Shown here: piece after piece, positions 1 to 9,239 of the stretch
Position numbering within the stretch: the stretch's first letter is position 1
How the letters are laid out: each line of letters begins with the position of its first letter
DNA from: Actinobacillus vicugnae
Lineage (GTDB): Bacteria; Pseudomonadota; Gammaproteobacteria; Enterobacterales; Pasteurellaceae
Direction of reading: 5' to 3'
DNA: 64,000 bases
NCBI RefSeq assembly: GCF_901687125.1
Contig: NZ_CABFJY010000001.1
Location: 24,087-88,086, forward strand
The notes under the pieces: model-generated
Databases searched by the model: none
Seen by the model: the letters and a program-made list of their open reading frames with translations, nothing else
Told to the model about the DNA's origin: nothing
Translations under genes and position numbers: made by a program

Positions 1-522
1 CATTACAAAGCCCATTGCGTCGCCTAATAACTCAGCTAATTGTGGCATGGCATACATTGCATCTGTACCGTGCTGACCGCCTTTCACACGGCTTAATTTC
101 ACGCCGTTAAACTCGGTATTCGCCCCCACTACACGTACGTCTTTAAAACCTTGCGAACGGATAATCTTCGCATCATCTGCATTTTGCACAAAAATTGGTA
201 AATCTTTTGGTAATTTTTCTTGGGCTGCTTTATCCCAGTGGTCATCGTGGGTATGGGTTACAATCACCGCTTGCACACTTTTGATTATCTCATCTGCAGA
301 TTGTTTCATCTCAATCACAGGGTTGCGTTGCTTACTGTTTACTGTACCAGCAAAACCTTCATACGCACCTTTTTCCGCTAAATATGGGTCAATTAAAAAA
401 GTTGAGCCACCGAAATTGACCTTCGCTGTTGCATTGCGAACGTGCTGATATTCCAGTGCGTGAGCTGAATTTGTCATTAATAAACCGAGTGTTAATGCTG
501 ATAATGTTGTTTTAAGTTTCAT
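1..522 (-). CDS. Exported metallo-beta-lactamase-fold hydrolase (C-terminus off the window)
   Basis: The gene reads leftward from an ATG at 522 and runs off the window at base 1, leaving 174 codons visible with no stop. Residues 1-22 form a typical Sec signal peptide ending in SAHA, so the product should be periplasmic. Residues 90-96 (HTHDDHW) give the HxHxDH zinc-binding signature of the metallo-beta-lactamase superfamily, and a conserved-looking DPY lies near residue 46. The overall pattern resembles UlaG/L-ascorbate-6-phosphate-lactonase-like MBL-fold proteins, but the substrate cannot be read from sequence. It is divergent from the GlxA-type regulator at 669, and such pairs are often functionally linked, so the regulator may control it. 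Family assignment is firm; function is open. Confidence 0.85.
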   Translation of the reverse strand, partial: MKLKTTLSALTLGLLMTNSAHALEYQHVRNATAKVNFGGSTFLIDPYLAEKGAYEGFAGTVNSKQRNPVIEMKQSADEIIKSVQAVIVTHTHDDHWDKAAQEKLPKDLPIFVQNADDAKIIRSQGFKDVRVVGANTEFNGVKLSRVKGGQHGTDAMYAMPQLAELLGDAMGFVM

Positions 523-554
523 CTTGTACCTCTTGCAAAAAAATAAGAAAAATA

Positions 555-564
555 GACCGCTTGT
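555..564 (-). repeat. DNA uptake signal sequence (Apl type)
   Basis: GACCGCTTGT, the complement of ACAAGCGGTC, lies in the divergent intergenic region. It is the first of more than twenty copies of the 9-base core in this window. Other exact-core copies start near 2418, 3455, 4323, 6259, 12084, 25481, 26711, 29218, 30770, 33323, 51260, 52881, 61261 and 62563. In Pasteurellaceae such repeats mark DNA for uptake by natural transformation. The variant seen here is typical of the A. pleuropneumoniae subclade. Confidence 0.85.
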
Positions 565-668
565 TGCGGTTTACATTATGGAGTGCATTATGCAGGGAAT
601 TTTAGAGCAGAAAAATTGACTTTTAGGACAATAAACGAAAGAATTGGGTCAGATAACAGGAGGGGGCT

Positions 669-1613
669 ATGCCACTAAAAATTGCGCTTGTATTGCAACC
701 TAATCTTAATTTGTTTCAGTTTTCGGTGCCGTATGCCATTTTTACCACAGCATTGCCGTCGCCTGATTTATTTACTCTCACGCTGGTGGCAGAGGAGCCG
801 AGTGTGCAGAGCCATTTGCTTAGTGTGCAGGCGGAACGCGGGCTGGACTATTTGGCAGAGGCGGATATTGTGATGATTGCAGGTTGGGCAGCTTTGAACG
901 AACCGCCAAGCGAGGCATTGCGCACTGCGCTAATATCGGCATATCAGCGAGGCGCCTATTTAGTTGGGCTTTGTTACGGCACTTATGCACTTGCCTATAC
1001 GGGCTTGCTAGACGGTAGACGGGCAACCACACATTGGCACGGTGAAGCAGATTTTCGGGTGCGTTTTCCGCAAATTCAGCTCGATGCGAATGCGTTGTAT
1101 GTGGAAAGCGACCGCTTGCTCACCTCTGCGGGCACTAGCGCAGGGCTGGATTGCTGTCTTTATTTGATTCGCAAATTTTACGGCGTAAAAATCGCTAACC
1201 AAGTAGCACGGATAATGGTTGCTCCACCACACCGAGAAGGCGGGCAGGCGCAGTTTATCGAGCCATTAAAATTGGAAACTTCGCAAAACGATAAATTGTC
1301 CGAAGTGTTGCAATATGTACGTGAAAATCTGCAAAAATCACATAATATCGATGAACTGGCGGAAATGGCTCATATGAGTCGTCGCACTTTTACCCGCCAT
1401 TTTCAAAAAATGACAGGTACAAGTTTCACCCAATGGCTCATTATTGAACGGCTCCAAAAAAGTTTGGAATTATTAGAAAGTAGTGAACTTTCGATTGAGC
1501 GAATTAGCGAACAAATCGGCTTTCAAAGTGCGGTCAGTTTTCGCCAACATTTCAAACAACGCTTTCAAGTTAGCCCAAATGAATGGCGACGAACCTTTGG
1601 TGGGAATAGCTAA
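669..1613 (+). CDS. GlxA-type AraC-family transcriptional regulator with DJ-1/PfpI domain
   Basis: A 314-residue protein in two parts. Residues 1 to about 190 form a DJ-1/PfpI (class I glutamine amidotransferase-like) domain, with Cys102 in LCYGTYAL at the usual nucleophile-elbow position. Residues about 215-310 form an AraC/XylS DNA-binding domain with two helix-turn-helix units (IDELAEMAHMSRRTF, then SIERISEQIGFQSAVSF). This is the layout of GlxA-like regulators, where the N-terminal domain is thought to sense a ligand. The start at 669 is supported by a strong AGGAGGGGG ribosome-binding site six bases upstream. The divergent exported MBL-fold gene is the most obvious target. No operator was identified. 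Family call is secure; ligand unknown. Confidence 0.88.
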   Translation: MPLKIALVLQPNLNLFQFSVPYAIFTTALPSPDLFTLTLVAEEPSVQSHLLSVQAERGLDYLAEADIVMIAGWAALNEPPSEALRTALISAYQRGAYLVGLCYGTYALAYTGLLDGRRATTHWHGEADFRVRFPQIQLDANALYVESDRLLTSAGTSAGLDCCLYLIRKFYGVKIANQVARIMVAPPHREGGQAQFIEPLKLETSQNDKLSEVLQYVRENLQKSHNIDELAEMAHMSRRTFTRHFQKMTGTSFTQWLIIERLQKSLELLESSELSIERISEQIGFQSAVSFRQHFKQRFQVSPNEWRRTFGGNS

Positions 1614-1764
1614 AAAGCAAGCGGTTAAATTCCTCAAAGATTTTGCCATGATCTTCTTTGCACAGCCCAAATAGCGTTTACATTTCATGACCTAGGCAAA
1701 AATCCTCGTTAATTCTGTTACAATTCTGTTATCTATTCACTTATTCATTTATCAGCGAAAAACT

Positions 1765-2715
1765 ATGTCGAAACTTAATATTATTTTTGCGGGCACGCCA
1801 GACTTTGCGGCTCAACATTTACAAGCGTTATTAGATTCACAGCATAATGTGATTGCGGTTTATACTCAGCCTGATAAGGCTGCAGGGCGTGGGAAAAAAC
1901 TGCAAGCAAGTCCTGTAAAGCAGTTAGCGGAACAACACAATATTCCTGTTTATCAGCCAAAATCATTACGCAAAGCAGAGGCACAAGCGGAGCTACAAGC
2001 GCTGAATGCGGATGTCATGGTGGTTGTGGCTTATGGTTTGATTTTGCCTGAAGCGGTGTTAAATGCGCCGAAATATGGCTGCTTAAATGTGCATGGCTCA
2101 CTATTGCCTCGTTGGCGTGGTGCGGCGCCGATTCAGCGTTCGATTTGGGCAGGCGATCAGGAAACAGGGGTTACCATTATGCAAATGGATATTGGCTTAG
2201 ACACAGGTGATATGCTACATAAAGTAAGCACGCCGATTGCCACAGACGAAACTTCTGCATCATTATATGCGAAGTTAGCTGAACTAGCGCCACCTGCGTT
2301 ATTAGAGGTCTTAGACGGTTTAGCAGACCAAGCGTTTAAAGCGGAAAAACAAGATGAGGCGCTGGCTAACTATGCGGAAAAACTCTCGAAAGAAGAAGCA
2401 AAATTAGATTGGAATTTGACCGCTTGTCAGCTAGAACGCAATATTCGTGCATTTAATCCGTGGCCGATTAGCTTCCTTACATTAAAGGTTGAAAGTGTGG
2501 AGCAAAGCGTGAAGGTGTATCAAGCAAATGTATTGCCACATCAAGCGAAAGCAGCGGGTACAGTGTTACAAGCGGATAAAAATGGCATTCAAATTGCGAC
2601 ACAAGATGGCGTGTTAAATATCACTCAGCTACAACCTTCGGGTAAAAAGCCAATGTCTGTGCAAGATTTCCTAAATGGACGTGCAGACTGGTTTGTGGTT
2701 GGGAAACAACTCTAA
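1765..2715 (+). CDS. fmt: Methionyl-tRNA formyltransferase
   Basis: A 316-residue enzyme that transfers a formyl group from 10-formyl-tetrahydrofolate to methionyl-tRNA(fMet), making the initiator tRNA. The formyltransferase domain covers about residues 4-185. It holds the catalytic triad Asn108 and His110 ([12 protein letters not shown]) and Asp146 (MDIGLDTGD). The C-terminal OB-like tRNA-binding domain follows from about residue 205. Length matches the family (about 315). In E. coli fmt sits in def-fmt-rsmB-trkA. Here fmt stands without def, and rsmB-trkA lie 26 kb away in a sel operon, so the ancestral operon has been split. An uptake-signal core (near 2418) is embedded in the coding sequence and encodes LTACQ. 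Confidence 0.97.
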   Translation: MSKLNIIFAGTPDFAAQHLQALLDSQHNVIAVYTQPDKAAGRGKKLQASPVKQLAEQHNIPVYQPKSLRKAEAQAELQALNADVMVVVAYGLILPEAVLNAPKYGCLNVHGSLLPRWRGAAPIQRSIWAGDQETGVTIMQMDIGLDTGDMLHKVSTPIATDETSASLYAKLAELAPPALLEVLDGLADQAFKAEKQDEALANYAEKLSKEEAKLDWNLTACQLERNIRAFNPWPISFLTLKVESVEQSVKVYQANVLPHQAKAAGTVLQADKNGIQIATQDGVLNITQLQPSGKKPMSVQDFLNGRADWFVVGKQL

Positions 2716-2789
2716 TATCAGATAGCGGAAAATACTACACACAATGATTATTTTTAGCGTGGTATTTTCCGCTGCAAAAGGAACACAAT

Positions 2790-4244
2790 ATGCCAAACAT
2801 CAACATTCAGAATGCCCAATTTTCCCTAACGTCTTCGCATAAATTATCAATTGAATCATTCCAGATAAACGCCCATGATTTTTGGGTGGTTGTAGGCGGT
2901 AACGGCTCTGGCAAAACCGCTTTTGCCCGAGCATTACATCAATCACTTTCATGCTATGCGGGTGAATATCATAATAGCTTTCAACATATCGCTTTACTCT
3001 CCTTTGAACAGCAACAAAAAATCATTGAGCAAATTTTTAAAGATCGCAATAACGATGCGATTTCGCCCGATGATTTTGGCTTAAGTGCTCGACAAATTAT
3101 CTTAAACAGCAGTGAAAATACGCAATTATGCGATGAATATGCGGCAAAATTACAGATTCAGCCATTATTAGATCGCCCTTTTATCCAGCTTTCTACGGGC
3201 GAAAGTCGTAAGGTGTTATTTTGCCAAATGCTAGTCAGTCAACCTGATTTATTGATTTTAGATGAGCCATTTGAGGGGCTAGATCAAGCCTCAGTAGCTT
3301 ACTGGCAACAAGTATTAGCGCAACTGCCCGAACAAATGGCAGTGGTACTGATTTCAAACCGCTTTAACGATATTCCCGAATGCGCTACGCATATTGCGCT
3401 ACTGGATAATTTACAACTTATTTTACAAGGCGAACGTCAAGAAATTGAACAACAAGCGGTCTATTCTCAACTAAAATTTGCAGAACAAAATGTCAACGCA
3501 CCTTTGCCAGATAGCGCAGCACCGCTGACGCAATTACCTGCCGATAGCAATCCATTTGAGCTGAAAAATGTGACGATTCGTTATGCTGAAAAAAACATTA
3601 TTGATAATTTAACTTGGACAGTTGCTCCCCGCCAACATTGGTGGATTAAAGGCCCAAATGGTGCAGGTAAATCAACGTTGCTTTCAATTATTACAGGTGA
3701 TCATCCGCAAGCCTACGCTAATCACGTCCATTTGTTTGGGCGTCAGCGTGGTTCTGGTGAAACCATTTGGGATATTAAGAAAAATATCGGCTATGTAAGT
3801 AGCCAATTACATATGGATTACCGAGTAAATTGTTCGGCGCTAGATGTGATTATTTCAGGCTTTTTAGATTCGATTGGTGTGTATCAACAAGTACCGAGTG
3901 CATTGCGCTTAAAGGCGATGGAATGGCTGGAGCGGTTGCATTTAGAAAACTTGGCAAAAAAGCCCTTTCGTTCGCTTTCATGGGGACAGCAGCGCTTGTT
4001 ACTGATTACTCGAGCGATGGTAAAACATCCGCCAATTTTGATTTTAGATGAACCGCTACAAGGCTTAGACGGCGTTAATCGTAAGCTGGTTAAACAGTTT
4101 ATTGAGCAGTTGGTGCATAACAGCCAAACTCAGCTATTATTTGTGTCGCATCAAGATGCAGATGCACCAAATTGCATCACGCATTTATTTGAATTTGTGC
4201 CGAAGCAAGATGGCGGTTATTGCTACCAACAAAGTGCCCTCTAA
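2790..4244 (+). CDS. modF: ModF-like protein with two ABC ATPase domains
   Basis: A 484-residue soluble protein made of two ABC ATPase modules. Module one has Walker A GGNGSGKT at 36-43, signature LSTGESRK and Walker B LLILDEPFEG. Module two has Walker A GPNGAGKS near residue 288, signature LSWGQQRL and Walker B ILILDEPLQG. No membrane segment is present. Length and organisation match ModF (PhrA), a molybdenum-transport-associated ATPase of enterobacteria and Pasteurellaceae whose exact role is unsettled. No modABC genes adjoin it here. Molybdenum would be needed by NapA and MsrP, both encoded in this window. In A. pleuropneumoniae modF is known next to the capsule locus; here it lies 33 kb away. 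Confidence 0.85.
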   Translation: MPNINIQNAQFSLTSSHKLSIESFQINAHDFWVVVGGNGSGKTAFARALHQSLSCYAGEYHNSFQHIALLSFEQQQKIIEQIFKDRNNDAISPDDFGLSARQIILNSSENTQLCDEYAAKLQIQPLLDRPFIQLSTGESRKVLFCQMLVSQPDLLILDEPFEGLDQASVAYWQQVLAQLPEQMAVVLISNRFNDIPECATHIALLDNLQLILQGERQEIEQQAVYSQLKFAEQNVNAPLPDSAAPLTQLPADSNPFELKNVTIRYAEKNIIDNLTWTVAPRQHWWIKGPNGAGKSTLLSIITGDHPQAYANHVHLFGRQRGSGETIWDIKKNIGYVSSQLHMDYRVNCSALDVIISGFLDSIGVYQQVPSALRLKAMEWLERLHLENLAKKPFRSLSWGQQRLLLITRAMVKHPPILILDEPLQGLDGVNRKLVKQFIEQLVHNSQTQLLFVSHQDADAPNCITHLFEFVPKQDGGYCYQQSAL

Positions 4245-4255
4245 CGTGCAAGAAA

Positions 4256-4295
4256 AACCACGGAACCTAACGCAAGCGCCTCAGATTCCGTGGTT
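4256..4295. terminator. Hairpin between convergent modF and birA
   Basis: AACCACGGAA at 4256-4265 pairs perfectly with TTCCGTGGTT at 4286-4295 around a 20-base loop, just after the modF stop. The T-run is poor on the plus strand. On the minus strand the arm is followed by TTTTTCTTG, so it could terminate birA as well. The same 10-base arms recur in the hairpin after selC (33267-33295). Confidence 0.6.
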
Positions 4296-4341
4296 AATGA
4301 TTTGCAAATTTCAGCTGAAATTTGACCGCTTGTTGCCTTCG

Positions 4342-5118
4342 TTACTCTTGTTTTTCCTCAGCCCGTAACGACATTTCACCAATGCCAAACGGGGTAATTA
4401 CGCCGTTTTGTTCTAGCAATAATTCGCCATTTTGATTAATGCCTCGTGAAATACCGTGAATTTCACTGCCTTCTGTGACTAATTTCACCGCTTGGTGGCG
4501 GAAAATATCAAAAGATTGCCAACGTTCGACATAATGTTCAAAGCCGACAAGCGGGTAAATTTTGAGATTTTTTTGCAATTGGTAAGCAAGTCGGCAAACC
4601 AATCCGTTGCGATCAAATTGATAATGAGAGAGATCAGCCCATGGTTGGGTCACGATCTGTTCATCTATTTTGGTCATCCCTAAATTTAAACCAATGCCAA
4701 TCACTAAATGCACACCATTCCGATCGGCTTTAGTTTCGATCAGAATCCCCCCCATTTTTTTGCCACAATAATAAATATCATTCGGCCATTTGATCTGGAT
4801 ATTTTCCACTTGTTGCGCTTGTAAACTTTCGGCAATCACCAGTGCAACCACCAGACTAAGCGAGGAAATATATGCAGCTTGTTCGGTTAGGTAATGCCAT
4901 AAAATCGAAAAATAGACATTTTCACTTTGTGGCGAATACCACTTGCGCCCGCGTCTGCCTCTGCCTGCTGTTTGTTGCTCGGCAAGGCAAACTGAGCCTT
5001 GTGGCAGACCTTGATAGTGTTTGAGTAGATATTCATTGGTTGAATCAATTTCCTCAAAAACGACCGCTTGGCCGCACAGTAATGCGTTTTGGATTTGGGC
5101 TTGATCTAATTTACTCAT
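4342..5118 (-). CDS. birA: Biotin--[biotin carboxyl-carrier protein] ligase, without repressor domain
   Basis: A 258-residue enzyme that activates biotin with ATP and attaches it to the carrier protein of acetyl-CoA carboxylase. The biotin-AMP loop GRGRRGRKW lies at 52-60, and the core motif KWPNDIYYCGKKMGG lies near residues 109-123. The protein begins almost directly with the catalytic domain (FEEIDSTNEYL at about 21). The N-terminal winged-helix DNA-binding domain of E. coli BirA, about 60 residues, is absent, so this is a group I ligase that should not repress bio genes. It starts seven bases after murB stops, the same murB-birA order as in E. coli. Confidence 0.95.
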   Translation of the reverse strand: MSKLDQAQIQNALLCGQAVVFEEIDSTNEYLLKHYQGLPQGSVCLAEQQTAGRGRRGRKWYSPQSENVYFSILWHYLTEQAAYISSLSLVVALVIAESLQAQQVENIQIKWPNDIYYCGKKMGGILIETKADRNGVHLVIGIGLNLGMTKIDEQIVTQPWADLSHYQFDRNGLVCRLAYQLQKNLKIYPLVGFEHYVERWQSFDIFRHQAVKLVTEGSEIHGISRGINQNGELLLEQNGVITPFGIGEMSLRAEEKQE

Positions 5119-5125
5119 CGACTTG

Positions 5126-6154
5126 TTATCTGGTTATTTGTTCGCTATCCACTTCGCCGTGCTTACCCATAAACCGTACTTCTGGGTGAAGCTCTACCCC
5201 AAATTTTTCACGCACACGGCGACGTACTTCTTTTGCGAGTGCTACCACGTCTGAACCACGAGCTGCTTGTTTATTGATTAATACCAACGCTTGTTTTTCG
5301 TGAACTGCAGCACCGCCGATTTGGAAGCCTTTTAATTCGCATTGATCAATTAACCAACCTGCCGCCAATTTTACTGTGCCATCTATTTGCGGATAGTTTG
5401 GGATATTTGGATAAGCAGTCCGAATTTCATGAAATTTTATCGCTTCAATTACAGGGTTTTTAAAGAAACTCCCCGCATTGCCAAACTCATCAGGGTTCGG
5501 CAATTTCGCCGAACGTACCGCACACACTTCATCAAACACTTGTTGCGGGGTGACGGTTTGCGGGTCAAATTGGGTTAATGAGCCGTAGCTCAACACAGGT
5601 TGCCATGCTTTGGCAAGTTTTAGCCCCACTGAAAGGATCGCTACTTCATCTTTATATTGATGTTTGAACACGCTTTCACGATAACCAAATTGGCACTCCT
5701 GTTTGGTTAAACGGAAAATTTCACCCGTGCGCAAATGAATGGCTTCGACAAAATCACAAACATGCTCAAACTCCACGCCGTAAGCACCAATATTTTGGAT
5801 CGGTGCAGAACCTGCTACACCAGGGATCAACGCAAGATTTTCTAGTCCTGCAATATTATGTGAAAGTGTCCATTTGACGAGTTCGTGCCAGTTTTCTCCG
5901 CCTTGTACATGCAGATAATGAAACTGTTCATCTTCATGATGTGCAATGCCTTTTAATTTATTGATCAGTACACAACCGTCAAAATCATCTAAAAAAATTA
6001 CATTTGAACCTTGTCCTAAAATCAAGACAGGTTGCTGATTTTTTACGGCATTTTGCCACTCGTTGACTAATTGTTCAGCATGGCTAAATTCAACTATTTT
6101 GTTGGCGTTTGCGGGTAAATGGAAGGTGTGAAAAGAGGTTAAACTATGTTTCAT
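5126..6154 (-). CDS. murB: UDP-N-acetylenolpyruvoylglucosamine reductase
   Basis: A 342-residue FAD enzyme that reduces UDP-GlcNAc-enolpyruvate with NADPH to UDP-N-acetylmuramic acid, the second committed step of peptidoglycan synthesis. The FAD-binding region is at the N-terminus (LGQGSN near 47-52). The proton donor Ser229 is in GSFFKNP, with Arg159 in YRES and Glu325 in HPEVRFMG, matching the type I (E. coli-like) enzyme in residue numbering and length. It forms a two-gene operon with birA. Confidence 0.97.
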   Translation of the reverse strand: MKHSLTSFHTFHLPANANKIVEFSHAEQLVNEWQNAVKNQQPVLILGQGSNVIFLDDFDGCVLINKLKGIAHHEDEQFHYLHVQGGENWHELVKWTLSHNIAGLENLALIPGVAGSAPIQNIGAYGVEFEHVCDFVEAIHLRTGEIFRLTKQECQFGYRESVFKHQYKDEVAILSVGLKLAKAWQPVLSYGSLTQFDPQTVTPQQVFDEVCAVRSAKLPNPDEFGNAGSFFKNPVIEAIKFHEIRTAYPNIPNYPQIDGTVKLAAGWLIDQCELKGFQIGGAAVHEKQALVLINKQAARGSDVVALAKEVRRRVREKFGVELHPEVRFMGKHGEVDSEQITR

Positions 6155-6202
6155 AAAGGATTAATCCGTAACAAAAATTGTTTGGAGTGTACCATAATTC
6201 AT

Positions 6203-6236
6203 AAAAAAAATCCCCAAGTACACCGTACTCGGGGAG
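6203..6236 (-). terminator. Rho-independent terminator of the nap operon
   Basis: On the minus strand CCCCGAGTAC pairs with GTACTTGGGG (one G-T pair) around a three-base loop, followed by ATTTTTTTT. It lies about 30 bases after the napC stop and ends the nap transcript. Confidence 0.85.
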
Positions 6237-6266
6237 CGTAAGATGGCGTGCAAATTTGACCGCTTG

Positions 6267-6881
6267 TTATTTACCTTCTGTTTTTTTTTCTGGTTTTAAC
6301 ATATCTTCAGGAATAAAACTCTTCTGGATTTTTTCCATATGTGGAAGATTGTGAGCGATACCTTTGTGACAGTCGATACAAGTTTTGCCTTGTTCTTGTG
6401 CCATCGCATGCATTTGTTGTGCCACATTTTTTTGTTGAGTGAAGTCCATATCTTCAAAATTGTGGCAGTTACGGCATTCTTGTGAATTATTCGCTTTTAA
6501 ACGCGCCCATTCACGTTCTGCCATTTCTAAACGGTGTGCTTCAAATTTTTCTTTAGTATCCACTTTGCCAGTGAAATGCGCATAAACTTCTTTTGAAGCG
6601 ATGATTTTCCGTTTCCATTTATCAATAAATTCGTGTGGTACGTGACAGTCTGAACAGATTGCTTTTACACCACTACGGTTTGAATAGTGTGCTGAAGCAC
6701 GGTATTCAGGCACAACGTCATTCATATGACAGTCTGAACAGAATTGCTCAGTATTGGTGTGTTCTAAACCTTGGTTAAAACCACCCCACGCTAAAATACC
6801 ACCAATGGCAGAGATGATAATGAGCGTACCCGCTGCCATTTTACTTGGCGTGCGGAACCAGTTCCAAAATTTCTTAATCAT
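6267..6881 (-). CDS. napC: Tetrahaem cytochrome c NapC
   Basis: A 204-residue membrane-anchored NapC/NirT-family quinol dehydrogenase that passes electrons from quinol to NapB/NapA in the periplasm. An uncleaved N-terminal membrane anchor spans about residues 16-34. Four CxxCH haem motifs lie at 48-52 (CSDCH), 76-80 (CSDCH), 136-140 (CRNCH) and 168-172 (CIDCH). It is the last gene of napFDAGHBC and starts 11 bases after napB. A run of nine A residues in the coding strand near the 3' end (6281-6289) encodes the Lys-rich tail. Slippage there would only alter the last few residues. Confidence 0.96.
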   Translation of the reverse strand: MIKKFWNWFRTPSKMAAGTLIIISAIGGILAWGGFNQGLEHTNTEQFCSDCHMNDVVPEYRASAHYSNRSGVKAICSDCHVPHEFIDKWKRKIIASKEVYAHFTGKVDTKEKFEAHRLEMAEREWARLKANNSQECRNCHNFEDMDFTQQKNVAQQMHAMAQEQGKTCIDCHKGIAHNLPHMEKIQKSFIPEDMLKPEKKTEGK

Positions 6882-6892
6882 TACCTTTCTCC

Positions 6893-7318
6893 TTATTTAC
6901 CTTGCGTTTGACGAATAGTGTCAAATTTATTTTGAATAATTGGGTTTACGTCTGTTTGTTGTACGTGACACTGTAAACAGAAGTAACGACGTGGCGAAGT
7001 ACCTTCTGTACGTTTGCCATCACGATCCATAAAATGGCTCTCTGGTACACGAGTTGCACCCGTAGTTGGTGCAACCTCTGGGCTATGACAACCTAAACAT
7101 TGGTTAGTGTTTTTAGTTACTTGTAAGCCACGGATACTATGCGGAACAAGAGGGGGTTGATGAGGGAAAGTAATTGGAATATTTCCTGCATCTTTTTGTG
7201 CATTGGTATAAGCAGGAGCAATGCTTTCTACTGTACTATCAATACTTTTTGCCACTTGCGTTTCTGCCACAGCAAATCCCGCCAGTGCGGTAAATAAGAG
7301 GGTGAGATATTTTCTCAT
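6893..7318 (-). CDS. napB: Dihaem cytochrome c NapB, small subunit of periplasmic nitrate reductase
   Basis: A 141-residue periplasmic electron-transfer subunit that accepts electrons from NapC and feeds NapA. A cleavable signal peptide covers about residues 1-18 (ends GFAVA). Two CxxCH haem motifs lie at 74-78 (CLGCH) and 114-118 (CLQCH), as expected for NapB. It follows napH by 41 bases within the nap operon. Confidence 0.96.
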   Translation of the reverse strand: MRKYLTLLFTALAGFAVAETQVAKSIDSTVESIAPAYTNAQKDAGNIPITFPHQPPLVPHSIRGLQVTKNTNQCLGCHSPEVAPTTGATRVPESHFMDRDGKRTEGTSPRRYFCLQCHVQQTDVNPIIQNKFDTIRQTQGK

Positions 7319-7359
7319 GTTAAATCACTCCGTTTAAAAATTAAAAATGCTTTATCCGT

Positions 7360-8253
7360 TTAAATATTTTTTACTTCAATACTGCTTTGAAAACGTGTAC
7401 CGAATGCGAAAACATTCTCAGCACAAACATCAATACAACGTCCGCAGCTAATGCAATCTTTTGATAACACCACTGTACTATCTTCTGGTTTACTATGTAA
7501 TGGTATGCGTAAAACTTGTGGTTCTGGGCAGACGTTGTAACAGTCCATACAGCGGTCGCAACGGTTGCGATCTACCACATTGACTTTTAGTACGCTTTTC
7601 GCACCAATCAATGCATAACTTGCGCCAATAGGGCATAAATGCCCGCACCAACCGTGTTCTACTACCAGCAGATCAAATAAGAAAATAACTGCTATCAACC
7701 ATAATGTCGCACCTAAGCCAAATACAAATGCTCGACCTAATGCTGCTACAGGATTGAGCCACTCCCACAATAGTGTGCCTGAAATTGCGCTTCCCACTAA
7801 AATCATTGCTAAAATGGCGTAACGCAAATTGCGAGAAATTTTAGCGCTTTGACGAATGCCTAATTTACGTCTAAGCCACGCTGCTGCATCGGTTACCATA
7901 TTCATTGGGCAAACCCAACTACAAAAGGCTTTGCTAGCAACTACCGCATAAAATGCGATGATAATCAGTGCACCTAAGATCGTTGTCCATTCGGGCAAAT
8001 AACCTGTAGCAAGGCTTTCTGCTGTGATCAGCGGATCGCTCATCGGCATCGTGTCAAACAACATACTGCCACTATAATTGCCTTTTAAAATCCACACATT
8101 CCAAAACGGTCCGCTTAAAAACATTAAGATAATGCTTAATTGGCTCAAACGACGCAGAATCAAAAAGCGATAAGCTCGCCACCAACCTAATTTCTGCCGA
8201 GCTTCTAACCCTGCATCTTTCGGCTTGTTTGGTGTATATTTCACTTCAGCCAT
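7360..8253 (-). CDS. napH: Quinol dehydrogenase membrane component NapH
   Basis: A 297-residue inner-membrane iron-sulfur protein that with NapG forms an alternative quinol-oxidising route to the nitrate reductase. Several hydrophobic segments occupy about residues 30-200. Two CxxxCP-type motifs (CSWVCPMN, CGHLCPIG) sit between membrane segments. The C-terminal ferredoxin domain has two 4Fe-4S motifs (CDRCMDCYNVCP and CISCGRCIDVC). The start overlaps the end of napG by one base, which suggests translational coupling. Confidence 0.95.
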   Translation of the reverse strand: MAEVKYTPNKPKDAGLEARQKLGWWRAYRFLILRRLSQLSIILMFLSGPFWNVWILKGNYSGSMLFDTMPMSDPLITAESLATGYLPEWTTILGALIIIAFYAVVASKAFCSWVCPMNMVTDAAAWLRRKLGIRQSAKISRNLRYAILAMILVGSAISGTLLWEWLNPVAALGRAFVFGLGATLWLIAVIFLFDLLVVEHGWCGHLCPIGASYALIGAKSVLKVNVVDRNRCDRCMDCYNVCPEPQVLRIPLHSKPEDSTVVLSKDCISCGRCIDVCAENVFAFGTRFQSSIEVKNI

Positions 8254-9158
8254 TATTTCACCCCCTTAATGTTTAAATCTAAATTAGGGAAATGTTCCGC
8301 TTCAGGTACTGTAGTAGATTTCGGCACATAATCATAAGTAGCACGGTTTGGCGTTGCGACTTTTTGATTTGGCTGTACTTGCATAAACTGATAAGTCGGT
8401 TCATGCATTCCTTCTGGCATTCGTGCATCTAGTGCTGGACGTAAGCCATCTGGGTGTTGGTCTTCCAACAATGCTTTACCTGCATTTTGTTTTTCTTTCC
8501 AACCTAGACGGTAATGTCGGCCGAGTAAGCCTTTCGCCAGATTCATTGGTAACACTTTGATTGCCGCTTCTTCTAATACGCAAGCCTGCTCACATTTACC
8601 ACACCCCGTACAGGCATCTGAATGCACAGTGGGAATAAGTTTGGCGTGAATCTGTGTTCGATCGTTATGAATTCGCTCGAGCGTAATTGCTTTATCCACT
8701 AATGGACAAACACGGTAGCAAACATCACAACGTAAACCTTGCCAGTTCAGGCAAGTTTCGTGGTCTAGTAATACCGCTAATCCCATGCGAGCATCATTAA
8801 TATCGGTTAATTCCTTACTCAATGCACCGCTTGGACAAGCATTCATACACGGAATATCAGGACACATTTCACACGGCTTATCTCGAGCTACGAAATAAGG
8901 TGTGCCAGCTTCCATTGGCGAAAGCAAACTAGCCAAATGCAACATATCGTACGGACAAGCCTGTACACATTGTCCACAACGAGTACAAGCTGCGAGGAAA
9001 TCTTTCTCCTCTAATGCACCTGGCGGACGTAATGCAACCCCTTCTTTGGCATTTGCTTGGTGTTGTTGTAACCCTAAAATTACTCCAACCCCGCAAATTC
9101 CTGCAGCGGTTTTCGTTGCATTTTTCAAAAATTGACGGCGATTCGGATCAAGTTTCAT
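8253..9158 (-). CDS. napG: Ferredoxin-type protein NapG
   Basis: A protein of about 301 residues, MauM/NapG-type ferredoxin, that works with NapH in electron supply to NapA. A Tat-type signal (NRRQFLKNA) at the N-terminus is followed by four cysteine clusters for 4Fe-4S centres ([46 protein letters not shown]). I place the start at the ATG at 9158. It gives the conventional [10 protein letters not shown] terminus and has an AAGGA six bases upstream, while the longer reading frame from 9215 adds 19 unlikely residues. Confidence 0.94.
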   Translation of the reverse strand: MKLDPNRRQFLKNATKTAAGICGVGVILGLQQHQANAKEGVALRPPGALEEKDFLAACTRCGQCVQACPYDMLHLASLLSPMEAGTPYFVARDKPCEMCPDIPCMNACPSGALSKELTDINDARMGLAVLLDHETCLNWQGLRCDVCYRVCPLVDKAITLERIHNDRTQIHAKLIPTVHSDACTGCGKCEQACVLEEAAIKVLPMNLAKGLLGRHYRLGWKEKQNAGKALLEDQHPDGLRPALDARMPEGMHEPTYQFMQVQPNQKVATPNRATYDYVPKSTTVPEAEHFPNLDLNIKGVK

Positions 9159-9206
9159 AATAATCCTTAAAGTTGGGTTGGGACGCCATGCTTGGCATCC
9201 GAACAC

Positions 9207-9228
9207 GGGACACAAAGTATTGTGTCCC
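9207..9228. other. Intercistronic hairpin between napA and napG
   Basis: GGGACACAA (9207-9215) and TTGTGTCCC (9220-9228) form a perfect 9-bp stem with a four-base loop in the 81-base gap between napA and napG. There is no T-run, so it is more likely an mRNA-stability or processing element than a full terminator. It could give more NapA than downstream subunits. Confidence 0.6.
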
Positions 9229-9239
9229 TGCCATTTTGG

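Noticed and set aside
6281..6289. Nine-base homopolymer in napC as a phase-variation switch
   Set aside because: It sits in the last few codons, so slippage would hardly affect function; no other phase-variable repeats were seen.
9159..9215. N-terminal extension of napG
   Set aside because: Translates the intercistronic hairpin region; the ATG at 9158 has AAGGA and the conserved N-terminus.
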